64,000 nucleotides of DNA from Aphis gossypii (taxonomy: Eukaryota; Arthropoda; Insecta; Hemiptera; Aphididae). Below the pieces are notes generated by a model. The model searched no databases, was not told the DNA's origin, and worked only from the letters and a program-made list of their open reading frames with translations. The position numbers and the translations under genes are program-made. Numbering within the stretch: position 1 is the stretch's first letter; each line of letters starts with the position of its first letter. Where the stretch lies: contig NC_065531.1 in the NCBI RefSeq assembly GCF_020184175.1, positions 17,195,213 to 17,259,212 on the forward strand, in the 5' to 3' direction. Of this stretch, positions 29,101-40,100 are shown piece after piece.

Positions 29101-30767
29101 GACGAATAGGCGATAAAAAAGTTACGATGTTTCCATGAAATGCGTTTAAGTTAAAATTGTTTAAAGTCTATGATAGTATATACTTACTTAATAACGACGT
29201 TTGTTTTCATAAATGTAATCGTCATCGTCGTATACAGTCTTTTTACCACGAGGCTACCACCCGGATTTTCCACTACCCACCAGTAACATAAAAAAGTACA
29301 GGCCTCGTTTTTCACTGAATATTAGGATTATATACAGTTTTCAATAATAATTATGAACAATTATACTACATTGTTTTAAAAACATCATGAAGAAAATTAT
29401 TGTTAATTATTATTATTATTATTTTTTTTTTTATTATTATTATTATAAAATTATTATCATTGTTAAAAGAAAAGACGATTTTATTAAAAATTAAATATTA
29501 TTTTAGCACAACACTCATTTCGAATGGGTGACCGAATACGAGAATACCATTAAAAAATTGGCCTCGGAAGTGTTTGACACTTTAGGAGTGAACAACGGAA
29601 GCGCGTTGGACATCGCCGTTAAGGGTCTCGACGGGTTTCAAGCAAACCTGAAAACGTTAATGGACGCTCTGGCAAAACAGGTATACACCTAAATAATTTA
29701 TATTGGGGTATAATCTCAGACATTTATTGAGAACGCAATACTGCAATACTCGTACGAATCGTCGTCTGTCGCATTCTTATATTTTCTAAAAGTTTATCGT
29801 GTACACGATAAACGCATATTAAAATATATTCTGCAGTCTTGTCTTTCCTCACATCTCCGTCCATCCTGCACAGGTTACCGACAAGTCCGACGTAAACGAG
29901 CAGGCCAAATCGTTCGCTGGTGAATGGGCTGAAGCCGCTAAGTACCATGCCGATCTCAAGTACCATTACATGGGTGATGGCCCAAGCGCAAAGAAAGTTC
30001 GCTGGGGCTTCGAAGGCGCCATCAAGTACATAGTCGTGTGTTCCACGCATTTGGCAGACAAGGGTAACGATGACGACTTAAAAAGGAAATTTCTGGATAC
30101 GTGAAAGATGCCATCATTCAAAGTCTGATCGATCATCTAACCGGTGTCAAGGTGAATGAAATATATTATACTTTATTTTTTTTTACCCGAACGTCAGACG
30201 ATGCGATAAATTTTATTGTTATTTCCGATAAATGAAATATTTACCATGGGTGGCTTATCATTGTTCAAACATTTAAAAATTGCTCCAATCACATACCATA
30301 CGCCATATTTTACTTTGTATGCGATCGTAATTTCTAGGAAGTCTCAAGTCAAAGTACATAATATACGAGCGTCAGTAATATTTACTAATAAAATAACGTT
30401 ATTATCGTCGCATAAAACTGATCATCATAATCAGAATTTGTTTATCTAGATTCATTTTTCTATTTATTTCAAAAGAATTGTTACTTTATTCTTTAAAAAT
30501 ATAATTGTCATGCAGTCTTTTATTTTAAATTGTAACAGTAACACTAATGTATATTTATAGTATGCTTAGTGCTACGTAAAAAATGTTTAAATGATTTGAT
30601 AATATAAAATGGTTAAAGTACTGGTTAATATTACTTATTGATCGTTAAGGTGGCATTTTGAGGGTATCATACAATTATTGAAAAATAAAATATCACCGAT
30701 TACTTGTTAATATTATTGCTATTATATTACATTTCAGAGTGAACTGGAAACACTCCAAAAAACGTAA
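23078..30767 (+). CDS. Gene A: four-exon paralog of a probable secreted helical protein, with a frame disruption
   Basis: Coding exons are 23078-23143, 29507-29680, 29874-30151 and 30738-30767. All introns are phase 0 with GT-AG borders (GTAAGT, GTATAC and GTGAAT donors). The product is about 182 residues: 22, 58, about 93 and 9 codons. Exons 2 and 3 align with exons 3 and 4 of the gene at 37045-46670, sharing F-x-W-x-x-(D/E)-Y-E near the start of the first core exon and D-K-x-D-V-N-E at the start of the second. The core is rich in A, K, L, D and E, as expected for amphipathic helices, with no transmembrane segment. I do not recognise the family. The third exon is 278 bp, one base short of a whole codon count, and hits TGA at 30102-30104 unless one base is restored in the A run at 30080-30084. 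Either this copy is a young pseudogene or the base is a sequencing error; intact splice sites and an open frame to a proper stop in exon 4 favour error or very recent loss. No ATG-encoded signal peptide is present. Confidence 0.72.
23974..24102 (+). pseudogene. Coding-like relic, possibly a phospholipid-scramblase-type fragment
   Basis: A 42-codon open stretch between TAA (23971) and TAA (24100) has coding-like codon use and higher GC than the surrounding intron. The translation includes V-L-D-S-Y-G-A-N-I-P-V-L-Q-L-S-R-P-D-G-F-Y. The pattern hydrophobic-D-x-x-G-x-x-(I/V)-x-x-L-x-R-P resembles the core strand-turn-strand segment of phospholipid scramblases, but the rest of that domain is not found on either side. 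There is no ATG at its start and no clear acceptor or donor in phase with gene A. A decayed retrocopy or captured exon is the most likely reading. The family call is from memory of the motif and is tentative. Confidence 0.3.
26255..26284. repeat. AT dinucleotide microsatellite in gene A intron 1
   Basis: About 30 bp of imperfect TA/AT repeats, broken once by AATA. Confidence 0.75.
26534..26555 (+). repeat. GA dinucleotide microsatellite
   Basis: A near-perfect (GA)n run inside gene A intron 1, followed by GCGAGAGGGAC. GA runs can bind GAGA-type factors in insects, but nothing else here supports a regulatory role. Confidence 0.8.
29406..29447 (+). repeat. ATT trinucleotide and poly-T run before gene A exon 2
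   Basis: Two (TTA)n blocks flank a T11-12 run about 60-100 bp upstream of the exon 2 acceptor. Together they form a long T-rich tract in the 3' part of the intron. Confidence 0.75.
29507..29680 (+). CDS. Gene A exon 2 (first core exon)
   Basis: 58 whole codons between TTTTAG and GTATAC, phase 0 at both ends. It aligns without large gaps to exon 3 of the paralog (61 codons): both have N-x-x-F-x-W-x-x-(D/E)-Y-E at the start, a G-F near two-thirds of the way, and end in x-A-x-A-K-x. GC content is well above the flanking introns. Confidence 0.8.
29874..30151 (+). CDS. Gene A exon 3 (second core exon, frame-disrupted)
   Basis: Starts after CTGCACAG and ends before GTGAAT. It begins V-T-D-K-S-D-V-N-E, matching L-Q-D-K-P-D-V-N-E in the paralog. 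Frame 1 runs to about 30085 and then meets TGA at 30102. From about 30085 on, the +2 frame continues the alignment (E-I-S-G-Y-V-K-D-A-I-I...L-I-D-H-L) to the donor. The length of 278 bp against an expected 279 places a single missing base in the A5 run at 30080-30084. Confidence 0.75.
30738..30767 (+). CDS. Gene A exon 4 (terminal)
   Basis: After the acceptor ACATTTCAG, nine codons encode S-E-L-E-T-L-Q-K-T and then TAA. The short polar C-terminal exon parallels the 14-codon last exon of the paralog. Phase fits exon 3 only if the missing base there is accounted for. Confidence 0.65.
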   Translation, partial: SELETLQKT

Positions 30768-31015
30768 AGTAGACGCAACTACGGATTTATGCAGTGTGAT
30801 GAAAACTTCGATACATGCCTATACCTATTCTAATATTAAATAAGAAAAAAATCAACATTTATCACTACACGTGGTTATTTTTATACCTATATTTTATAAC
30901 ACCAAACGGCAACTATACAATCTTGCCAAGTTTTTATTTTATTTTTTATTGTTATTTAATTTACCGTCAATATAATTATTAATTAAAGTTATAAAATGTT
31001 TTCTGTTATTTATTA

Positions 31016-31031
31016 AATAAAATAAAATAAA
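31016..31031 (+). terminator. Polyadenylation signals for gene A
   Basis: Three overlapping AATAAA hexamers lie about 250 bp after the gene A stop codon. These are the first full AATAAA matches downstream of it. Confidence 0.55.
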
Positions 31032-31059
31032 TCATTTTCATTGTAATATAATATACAAA

Positions 31060-32500
31060 AACAAAAAATATATGAAATATGAGCATTATTACAATAATAT
31101 TCTAGTCTAGGTTCATTTAGTGTTTAACTTAAAAACGTTATATTTTATTTGCTATTATGATTTTTATTTTGAAATCTTGATAACAAACAATGCCAGTTAT
31201 AATTACAATTTTATTACAACTATAGTTATAAGTTATAACTTGTTACCTACAATATTGTTTAGTGCCAAAAAAGTGCAGTATTGTGTGATAACGTGCGTAA
31301 ATGGATACACTAACACAGTGTAGGCTATTAACTCGTATAATACACCGTATACTAAATACTGTATTTCAATTTTAAAATATATTACACAGAAGTAGTTTAT
31401 TAATTGTACAATGCCATTATTTTATATTTGTTAAAATAAAATAAAATGAATTTTTTATTGAATGTCAAAGCCCCTCCCCACCGAGGGCGTAGGAGGCGTT
31501 AGAAATCATTTAAAAGAGCAATATTTATTATTTTGTCACGGTTCAGTCATTTATTAAAATTCATAATAAAATATTAAAATATAATATAATATAAATTGAC
31601 TTTCATTAAATAATATTATAAACTCTCCAGTGACGTGCCGTGAAGCCAATTATATTAATGTACACTACAATGCTATATTATAATGCGTTACTACAGGCAC
31701 ACACAATCTCATCATCGAGTCGCTTTTGTACACATAAACGATATACCGTGTAATAAGTAATAACGCGATATTAAATATTAATCGCAAATTGTTTCTAATA
31801 GCGTACTCGCGAATATAAATTCGTCGTATGTAGATCAGAGCTCGAGGGAGAACTGCGCACGTTGTATTGTCATTATTATTATTATGCGGTAATCGCGTAT
31901 AAGGGCGGGAATCGGTCTCGCGGGTGTGTTTTAACTGCGCGACTGTCCCACTACAATATTAAACTCTTTGGTTGAAAAAATAAATAAACAAAACCGTATA
32001 TTGAACGTGATAATGCCGCGCTCTCGTACTTACGTTAATGATAGGAGCGTTTTGAACCGGCTTGTGCCAGTGAGTAATTGATAACTGAACGTCTCATAAG
32101 CGGATTTCGATTTTCTACTATTTGACTTGCAAAAAAAATCTGTATACCAGATATTTAGGTGCATAACTGGCCAATGGTACTCCAAACACAGAAAAGGTTT
32201 ACACAAAAGCACACTGTAGGAGAAATAGTGTTTGTTTTATTAATATCATTGTATACACCTCGAGCAATACTGACACTATTGTCATTATATTTATTTTCTA
32301 TAAGAGCTGTTGAAATGTTTATAATACGTTTGGTTCTTCGACAGAGTTCAGATTTTAATCGAAACCGACCGCGCCACTTCGCCTCCACGAGGTCGTCCGG
32401 TTGAGCTTAACCGTATTTATAGCTTTTGTGTGCGTGCGTGTGATAAATAGACGGTGACGGGAAAGCGCGTAATAAATGCGCGTCTTTTGTGCAGTGCCTG
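31060..32500. other. Intergenic region between the two paralogs, proximal part
   Basis: No supported exon. AT-rich sequence to about 31.65 kb gives way to a more GC- and CpG-rich zone (about 31.8-32.6 kb) leading into the TATA promoter candidate at 32522. Short open frames on both strands at 32.0-32.4 kb overlap one another and look like chance. Confidence 0.5.
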
Positions 32501-32521
32501 CAGTGTATGTATATAATATAG

Positions 32522-32643
32522 TATAAAGGCGGTTGAAATTATTATTCGTCCGTCGTACGTGCGAATATAGGAGTCGGTCGTTGACGTCGACGTTGCAGCC
32601 TCCGAGGACCGAGGCACACTGTACCGGAATATAGAAAGAAAGG
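32522..32643 (+). promoter_or_regulatory. Candidate TATA promoter and 5' untranslated exon for gene B
   Basis: TATAAAGG at 32522-32529 lies about 30 bp upstream of a GC-richer stretch starting near 32550. That stretch ends at AGG/GTGAGT, a strong donor at 32644. A matching acceptor, TGCATTGCAG, lies at about 36999-37008, 36 bp before the gene B ATG. Splicing the two would give gene B a non-coding first exon of about 95 bp and a 4.4 kb 5' intron. This is inference from signals only. Confidence 0.35.
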
Positions 32644-35600
32644 GTGAGTAAATGTATATATGGACAAAGATAAAAGTCGTGTAGCAGTTCTTAGTTCCCC
32701 GCCGGTCGGATATGGTATAACTATCGTAAGCGAGTAGAGTGGAAAATAGTGAATGTTTTTTTTTTTTTTTTTTAAGATTCTCTCGGGTTCTCGTGGACGT
32801 GTCATTGTGCAACGTCGTAATGGTGATAATATCATATATTATGATATCCGTGTAGAGTATATAATAAAACGTCAAGTTTTATGGACTAGCTGTCGACCGT
32901 TGCTGAAATCATTACAAAACAACAACTTCAATATCCATTATACAGTACTAGACAGGATTATGAATAATTGTATTAAAATCATTTTTTTTTTTTTTTAACA
33001 CGTTTTATAATACTTTTTTTTGTAGGTACCTCAAATCAATATTCGGTATTTATTATAATCAGTGTAAAATGATTTTCTTTAATATTATTCAATGTTGTTT
33101 GTTACATAAACATCTATAAATTGCAACCATGTTAACATACTTTGGTTTAATCATATAGTTTTTATATAATAGTCATTTAACAAGAATTACAAAGTACATA
33201 TAAGTACATATACAATCTAAAAAAAAAAAAACATCGTTCCAATTGTTTTTATTATTTAAAATATCCAATATGCAACTTTATTCGTTCAGTTTGTAAAGTT
33301 TGGTCGCATGATACGCAACAAAAAATGTTCAGTTAACTCGAGCTACGACAACTTTGTATCAAGTGCACAATTTAATTTATTATACGAATCTGATTTATAT
33401 AACATGGTACTTATTTTTGTCCAAAACTACTAAAAGTTTTTATTTCTTACACAAAACCCTACTGTTCCTTACTTTGATATAACTTTCTAGTTTTTGCGTT
33501 TTTTTAAATCTTTTTTTTGTTCATTATTAAATCGCCAACTAATGTCTAACGCGAAATAACATAATATTATCACCACGAATAATTATTGTCAGAAACGCAT
33601 GTATCCTACGTGGTATAGGTATACTTAAAATAATAATATGTATTATGTTGTAGTCTTACTAGTCTTAGTTTTGAAATTAGGCCATGCTCGCAAATTTGTG
33701 TGGCCGTACTATTATAGCCGTAGTGGTTTATGTCGTCCTGAAGTTTTGGAAAACAGAATTCTGATATTTGTGGAATTTCATTGTCGATAATGTATTTATA
33801 TATATATATAATTATATTATATAATATTCTGTGCAGTGTTTACATGTATATATTATAATATTTTAACTTTAAATACGTAATGCGAATGAAGTTTGTAAAC
33901 AATTCCAAGAATTTTTTCTCGATAATAAACTTATCATTTTGGCGAACAATTATTCTCGTCTTATACAAAACGAATTTCAAACGAACACGCCACTATTGTG
34001 TTGTATACATGACACTGTGCGCGAATTAAATATCCCTAAACACGCCAAAGCATATTAAAATATAATACTGTCTTTGTTGTAGCACACCAATAAACACGGT
34101 ATTGCAAATTGACAAAAAATACGTTAGAGTACTTAGAATACTAGTTATTTAATCAATTTAATATATACTGTGTAACCTCTTAATAGTGGACATTCTCGGT
34201 TATTGAAATTTAATTCGCTATTCAAAGGTATTAAATTTATGGAATTCATAAAGGGTAAATATTTAAAAGAAAAAAAATATGCGCTACCTAGGTTAAATTA
34301 AATTATAATATTATTATTTGTATCTTAATGATTTTATAATTTGAATGCTTTAATAATACATATAAAAAAAATGGAATGAATACAAAAATAAATACAATTG
34401 TATTTAGTATGAAAAAAATCGTTTTTGAACGAATTCGTCATCTTTATACTTGTGTAAACGCGTTTTTCTGTAGTCGTTTTTCCATTATTTTTATATTAAG
34501 ATTAAATTATAGATGCCCGCTATTTGGATTTATTTCCATTGAAAAATAGTGAAAATGTCTTCTCCGTTTCCAAAAAAAATTCATTTTTAGGAATTGACCG
34601 TCAAGGGAGGTTTCACTGTATATATAATTTATATATTATATTTATTATCTGTTGACTGTTGTTAAATTAAGTCTAGAGTTTTGAACTTTTCGGAGTGTGT
34701 TTACTCATTTCTGTAGTCAAGATTTTACTTAAGGAGAATAATAATTTGTTATAGAGGGGGAGAGGGTTTCTACTAGGATTTCCCAGAAGTTTTATGTTCT
34801 ATGGCTGTGAGTTTATAACATTATAGACTTTAGTAGAAACTTTCATACAAATTATAATTTTAGTACATGGTTAGTGGTTACATCTTAAACGTCGTACGTT
34901 TACAGAACACTGAACTGTTTTTTAAATTGTCCAGAAATTTGGTTATGGTTGGTAGTCCTTTAGCTCTCCCTTGGCTACGTCATTGGATTTACTACAGTAC
35001 AAGTCTAAATGTATATATTATTCAATATAATATCAATTTGTTCGTACGCTCTGTGTTAAGAGTACGATCATTTTTTAAGTGTCTAAAACAATTACCGACA
35101 ATTTTTGTAAAATACCTAGCTCACTTTAGAACGTGTTTTGGATTCTAAATGTCCTTACGTCGTGAATATTAAACTGTATATACCTATGCGCATATAATAA
35201 TATATAATTTTTTTATGAAAAATCTAAAGCATAGTTTAGACATGTTATATCGTGTCTAAATATGAATACAAATACGCTAGTTATATTGCAATACTATGTG
35301 TTTCATGATTTTAATCGATTAAGCAATACAAATCATAATATATTGTTCGGTTTTCAATGGATGTTATTTTATCAGCATAAAAAATTACTAGTCTTTTTTT
35401 CTTGGACTATGAGATACGTTAAAAAAAATTTATTCGAACTCCTCGAAAAAATATAGTATCGACTTCTATGAGAACCGGACTTGAAACTTACCTGAAATTT
35501 CATCTACTGCAAGTCATAATATCTTACCCCCTTTCTTACACTTTTGCAATGAAACTCTCTCTGTATTTTATCGATATTCGCTCTTCTTGGCAGTGTAATA

Positions 35601-37008
35601 CGTATGGTGTTCCATATCACATGCACGCAGAGTTTCATGCCCGTTGTTTAATGTCAGATAATTTGCATGATCTGCTTTGCTTATAAATTCACAAAATAAT
35701 TTTTCACCAACTGTGTAATGGAATAGTATAATTACTTTACCTGTGTTATGACGGACAACGTGAGGAGTACCCGAGTACTAATATCATTTTACCCTGAAAA
35801 CACGTTTTTTCCAAAGAGTCATCAGACTAAGGTATCGTCGCAAGCATATTAGTGTGTATAATGCGACCTATACAGCGTATACATCATATCAACCCAGTTT
35901 TTACGACAAGCGATTATTATTTTATTTTTTTTTCCTCGTTTCGTCGTATGTGGTTCGGACGTGACGTCGTCAAGAAGACATTTAAATCGTATTCAACGAC
36001 GGTAGATAATATATTATTATACATTCGTAGATATAGCACACGAACAGCGGGTGGAAATGGCACATATGCAAACAGTCAAAACGCAGCTGCAGACGTAGTG
36101 TATACGTATTATAACGATATAATTATAGCGCGTACAAAAAGAAAAAGAAAAAAGTAAAAACGATATTGTTTTTCAAGCTCAAAAAAAAAAAAAAAAACAA
36201 AGAGACAAGGTCGTGGGCGGCAGAAAAAACGATTATTAGTCATCGTGTCGCGGAGTCGGATAGCGGACCGCGGGAGGTCGCGCGCTTAGTGGATTTTTAA
36301 CGTTTTGAAATTTTCATCGTAAAACCTTATGGACCCCGAAAACGAGCGAGTGACTTTTACATTTATGTGCTCATAACGCACTCCCGCGACGTCGACGACC
36401 GTAATAATACATATACGTAACTGTTATCATTTCTGTTATTGCCATTGCGATCATTGCAGCAGCGGTGTATATGTATATATATCGTCTGACTGACCGTCCG
36501 GACCGTAATAATTGGGTTTCAACACTTTGCGACCCACTGCCGTACCTACTCCACGGGCCACGACGGTCATACAATATTATGTAATAATATATTAATATAT
36601 ATATATATATATATGTATATACACGCGCTCACAGCTTCTCTGCGAGAGATTACGCGCATACAGATGGTACCTGTGCACGGCAATTTATATAATGCGTACA
36701 CTACTCGGAAACATTTTCCGTTTAAATTTTTTTTTTTTTTTTTTATTATGTTTAATCTCGTTTTACGTTCGAGTCGATAATAATAATATTATCCGACTAC
36801 TACCGCGGATGACCACTGCCACTGCAGTGCGTCTTCCCGCCTATCAACAACGCGTGTCTTACCGAGTAGGTATACAATTATATTTTTATACGAATATCAC
36901 AATCTTATACGATATATTAAGTACACATTTATTTATTTTAATTTTTAATTTTTTGTTATTAATCATTATTTTAGTATAATATTTTATGCCTTGGTGAATG
37001 CATTGCAG
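32644..37008 (+). other. Intergenic or 5' intronic region upstream of gene B
   Basis: No coding exon is supported. It holds poly-T runs (32755-32774, 32982-32997), AT microsatellites (33794-33812, 36594-36614) and a CpG-rich zone at about 36.2-36.55 kb that could be an alternative promoter. That zone contains a 15-codon ATG frame at 36331 ending in TAA. Confidence 0.4.
36594..36614. repeat. AT dinucleotide microsatellite upstream of gene B
   Basis: An uninterrupted run of AT repeats extending into GTATATACACG, about 430 bp before the gene B start codon. Confidence 0.8.
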
Positions 37009-37044
37009 ATAGACATAATATAACCATCGTGGTCACGCCGCAAT

Positions 37045-37116
37045 ATGGTACGCAGGTTAGATGGTTCGGTGTTATTGTTTGTCGTAGTCGCCCTGTCGAC
37101 CGGCAAGTCGCTGCAA
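37045..37116 (+). CDS. Gene B exon 1 (signal peptide)
   Basis: ATG to the GTAAGC donor, 24 codons. Two arginines precede a hydrophobic run L-L-F-V-V-V-A-L, then small residues S-T-G. One exon encodes essentially the whole signal peptide, a layout common in insect secreted-protein families. An acceptor-like TTGCAG 36 bp upstream suggests a preceding untranslated exon. Confidence 0.75.
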
Positions 37117-40100
37117 GTAAGCTTATTCTTTTTTTTTTTTTTAATTTAATTTCATGAAGCGCTATATCGTTGTAATATTATATTATTTTAACCACGAGCG
37201 TGTTATTAATAGGTGGTAGTTATCGTGTATTTGTTAAATGTTACTTCGTGATTTTTTTATTATTACTATTATTATTCTCTTGTCGTTATCTCCTTTATTA
37301 AACTGTACGACAGCAGGACCATTTGTGTGTATATAGCAGAGTACCGTTTGGTTAAATTTAAATTTCTGTGACTATAAGCTGTTGGTAGTATAGGTAATAC
37401 ATATAGATATTATTTTTTGACGATTTTATTAATTAGGTAGTCAAAGTATATAGGTAATGTAATTTATGTTAAAACGAACAAGTTTTGACTTACTGTGGTT
37501 ACGTACGAGTATTTCACGCTTTTGATAGTGTGCACTGGTAAATAATATATACTATATATTATGAAGCACCAGAAAGTAAACAGATGATCATTTTTTTCAT
37601 TTTTTTCTTACTAAATTTACTAATTTTATTGAAAGCTTCTTGAAACGTATTCATTAAAACAATATCAAATTAACTTATTTCAAAAGGTAGTACAAAAATT
37701 TAATTTTAAAAGATAATTTTGCTGAATAAATCAGAATAATATAAACGGTTTATCAATTAAAATAATTTAAAGTTTATATTAAACGAATGGGTATTAGGAG
37801 TATTATACATAATTTTTTTTAGTTATAGATTACTCGGCCATGTCTCCTTTTTTGACTTAAGTCGATGTAGATTTTGGGATTCAACATATCAGAGGAAATA
37901 CATAAATCATATTTTATCTACAGACCTCTCGTAAGTCTGACATATTTGAATAAATTTAATTCTCATAAATATTCGTACTGCCAATTTCTATTTTTAATTT
38001 TAATACCACTCTTTTACGTTTTAAACATTTTTCACTAGTCAAAATACAGCATATTATATTATATTATAATCTTACCACCGGTCGACTGGATACAAAAAAA
38101 CGTTACTGACACATTTAAGTCTATACTTTAATTACGAGAATAACATGGTCCAAAATAGTTGATAGAGCTTAACTACTTTTATTAAAATGTCCAATTCCCA
38201 ATGGTAATACGCAGTTGGTGATTTATGTATATACACCAGCAAATGAAATATATAATTTAATTTGCTCGCAAACATCGTTGGTTTTCTTTATCATATTATT
38301 TTATTGCTGTACATTAAAACTTGAATTAATTAAATTGACAAAAATATATTATTGCATCATTTATTTTATGAAGTGATATATTCCGTTTAATCTAAACAGC
38401 AAACTACTATTAAACTAGGATGATGAATTAATATAAAAAAAATATAACTACTTTTTTTTTTATCATTGTATTAGTGAGGTTAATATTATATAATATTTTA
38501 TTTACGCTGCCATTATCAATACACCTGTTTAGTATTTAAATATTAATAAAAAAATCCTAATCGTATATAATATTATAACTAAAAATAATAATTATTTAAT
38601 TCATTTTTATTTAAAAAATATTCCGTAAAATGTTGAACACATTTCTTACCATTAAAAACAATAATACAAATGAAAATACGAGTAAAAGCAATATTATTTA
38701 TTAAAAAAATAGTATAATGTTTTCATTGAGGCTTTTTTTGTTCGTTTTAAATTTTTTGTAGCAAAATTAACGTTATTAAAAGTCATTTCCGGTCTTAATA
38801 ATATAGTATATTATATGTTAAAAAGCGATTGAACAAAAATCAATATTTAAATCGAAAACTTGAATGTTCGAAACATTAGGCGTTTTTTTTTTTTTTTAAT
38901 TGAACACGAATAGTGTTTTTAAATTAAAAATATAAAGTATAAATTATTATTTTCTGAAGCTTAGCTTATAATACAAAATAAATATAATTTATGTACCCAA
39001 ATTAAGAACTTAGCGTTCTAAGTATGTATAATATTACATTTTTATGTTTTTTAAGCGTTTGTAAGTTATTTACTTGCAAGAAATCAAAATTATTTATCAA
39101 ATATTTTTTTTTAACTTAATAATACTTCTAACTATAATAACAGTGGTAATACGCATATCATATAATTGCATATCATATAATTTATAAGCTAGTTACAAAA
39201 TAATTAGTCTATAATATAGGTATGTGTATAGTTGGTTTGATTTTAAATTAAAAATATACGTTTATTGTTACATGTTTTAACTGTGTTTGTTTCGATTAGA
39301 CTTTTGCGATTTTGTCTGTATAGTGTGTTAAAAAATTGTATTTTATTGAACTAAAAATACTGGGCGTATATGAGGATATAATAGTTTTGAAACTTTTTAT
39401 TGGTACCAATTGGTCAATTTCTTCAACCACTATCCTTCTCCAAACACCATTACAAATAAATTGTAGTTTGGATAATCGTTTTGTTTGCTTAAAAAAAAAA
39501 AAAAAAAAAATACCATTCAATTCGATTTTCGGTAAAACGAAAAAAATATCCAAGTACGGCAGTCAATATTGCGGTGTATCCATACTCACACGATAATATT
39601 ATGGCGGTACAAATATAAACTCAGATCCCAACACTTTTACGTTAAAAATGTGTATGATGGAAATCATAATTTTATAGACATTATGTCGATGACACCATGT
39701 AGCCAGAATAGATTTGTTCAACTCGCGTAAGTCATACTTCAAAATATTAACTAAGCGTGACGAGTGCACGACTTTTATGAATAAATAATATATTATTTTT
39801 ACCATTTCCATACACGCTCGTAAACGTTTGCGAGATCGTAAACGGTTCCATGAGTTTAATTCGTACTTGTATCTCAGTGGTATTACATATTAGATATACC
39901 ACAAAGTATAGGATATTGGGTTGTACGCGTAATGAGGATATTATCTACCTGCTATCATAGACCATAGTGCATTATCATCATTGTTGTTGTACAATAATAA
40001 TATTATTATGAGTATTCGCATTATAATACAGCGCCTATTATAGACGGTTAAACTCTCGAGTCTCAACTATAACTTTGGCCCAGTCAGTGAAATAGGTAAT

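Larger units (their letters stand above)
23144..29506 (+). other. Gene A intron 1 (6.4 kb)
   Basis: Bounded by GTAAGT and TTTTAG. It is AT-rich and contains AT and GA microsatellites, an ATT trinucleotide run just before the acceptor (29406-29447) and a short coding-like relic at 23974-24102. No other exon of this family is seen inside it. The first intron of the paralog is similarly long (5.4 kb). Confidence 0.65.

Noticed and set aside
29724..30050. 108-codon minus-strand frame
   Set aside because: Antisense shadow of gene A exon 3 and the short intron before it.
32417..32875. 152-codon minus-strand frame, the longest in the window
   Set aside because: Contains a long Lys run from the poly-T tract at 32755 and low-complexity Tyr/Ile runs. 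It overlaps the + strand promoter candidate and has no recognisable domain.
35852..36157. 101-codon + frame ending in a basic tail
   Set aside because: The basic tail comes from AAAAAGAAAAAG low complexity. There is no start context, domain or splice structure.
36331..36378. 15-codon ATG frame upstream of gene B as a regulatory uORF
   Set aside because: It is not known to be in the mature transcript; the proposed 5' UTR exon would splice it out.
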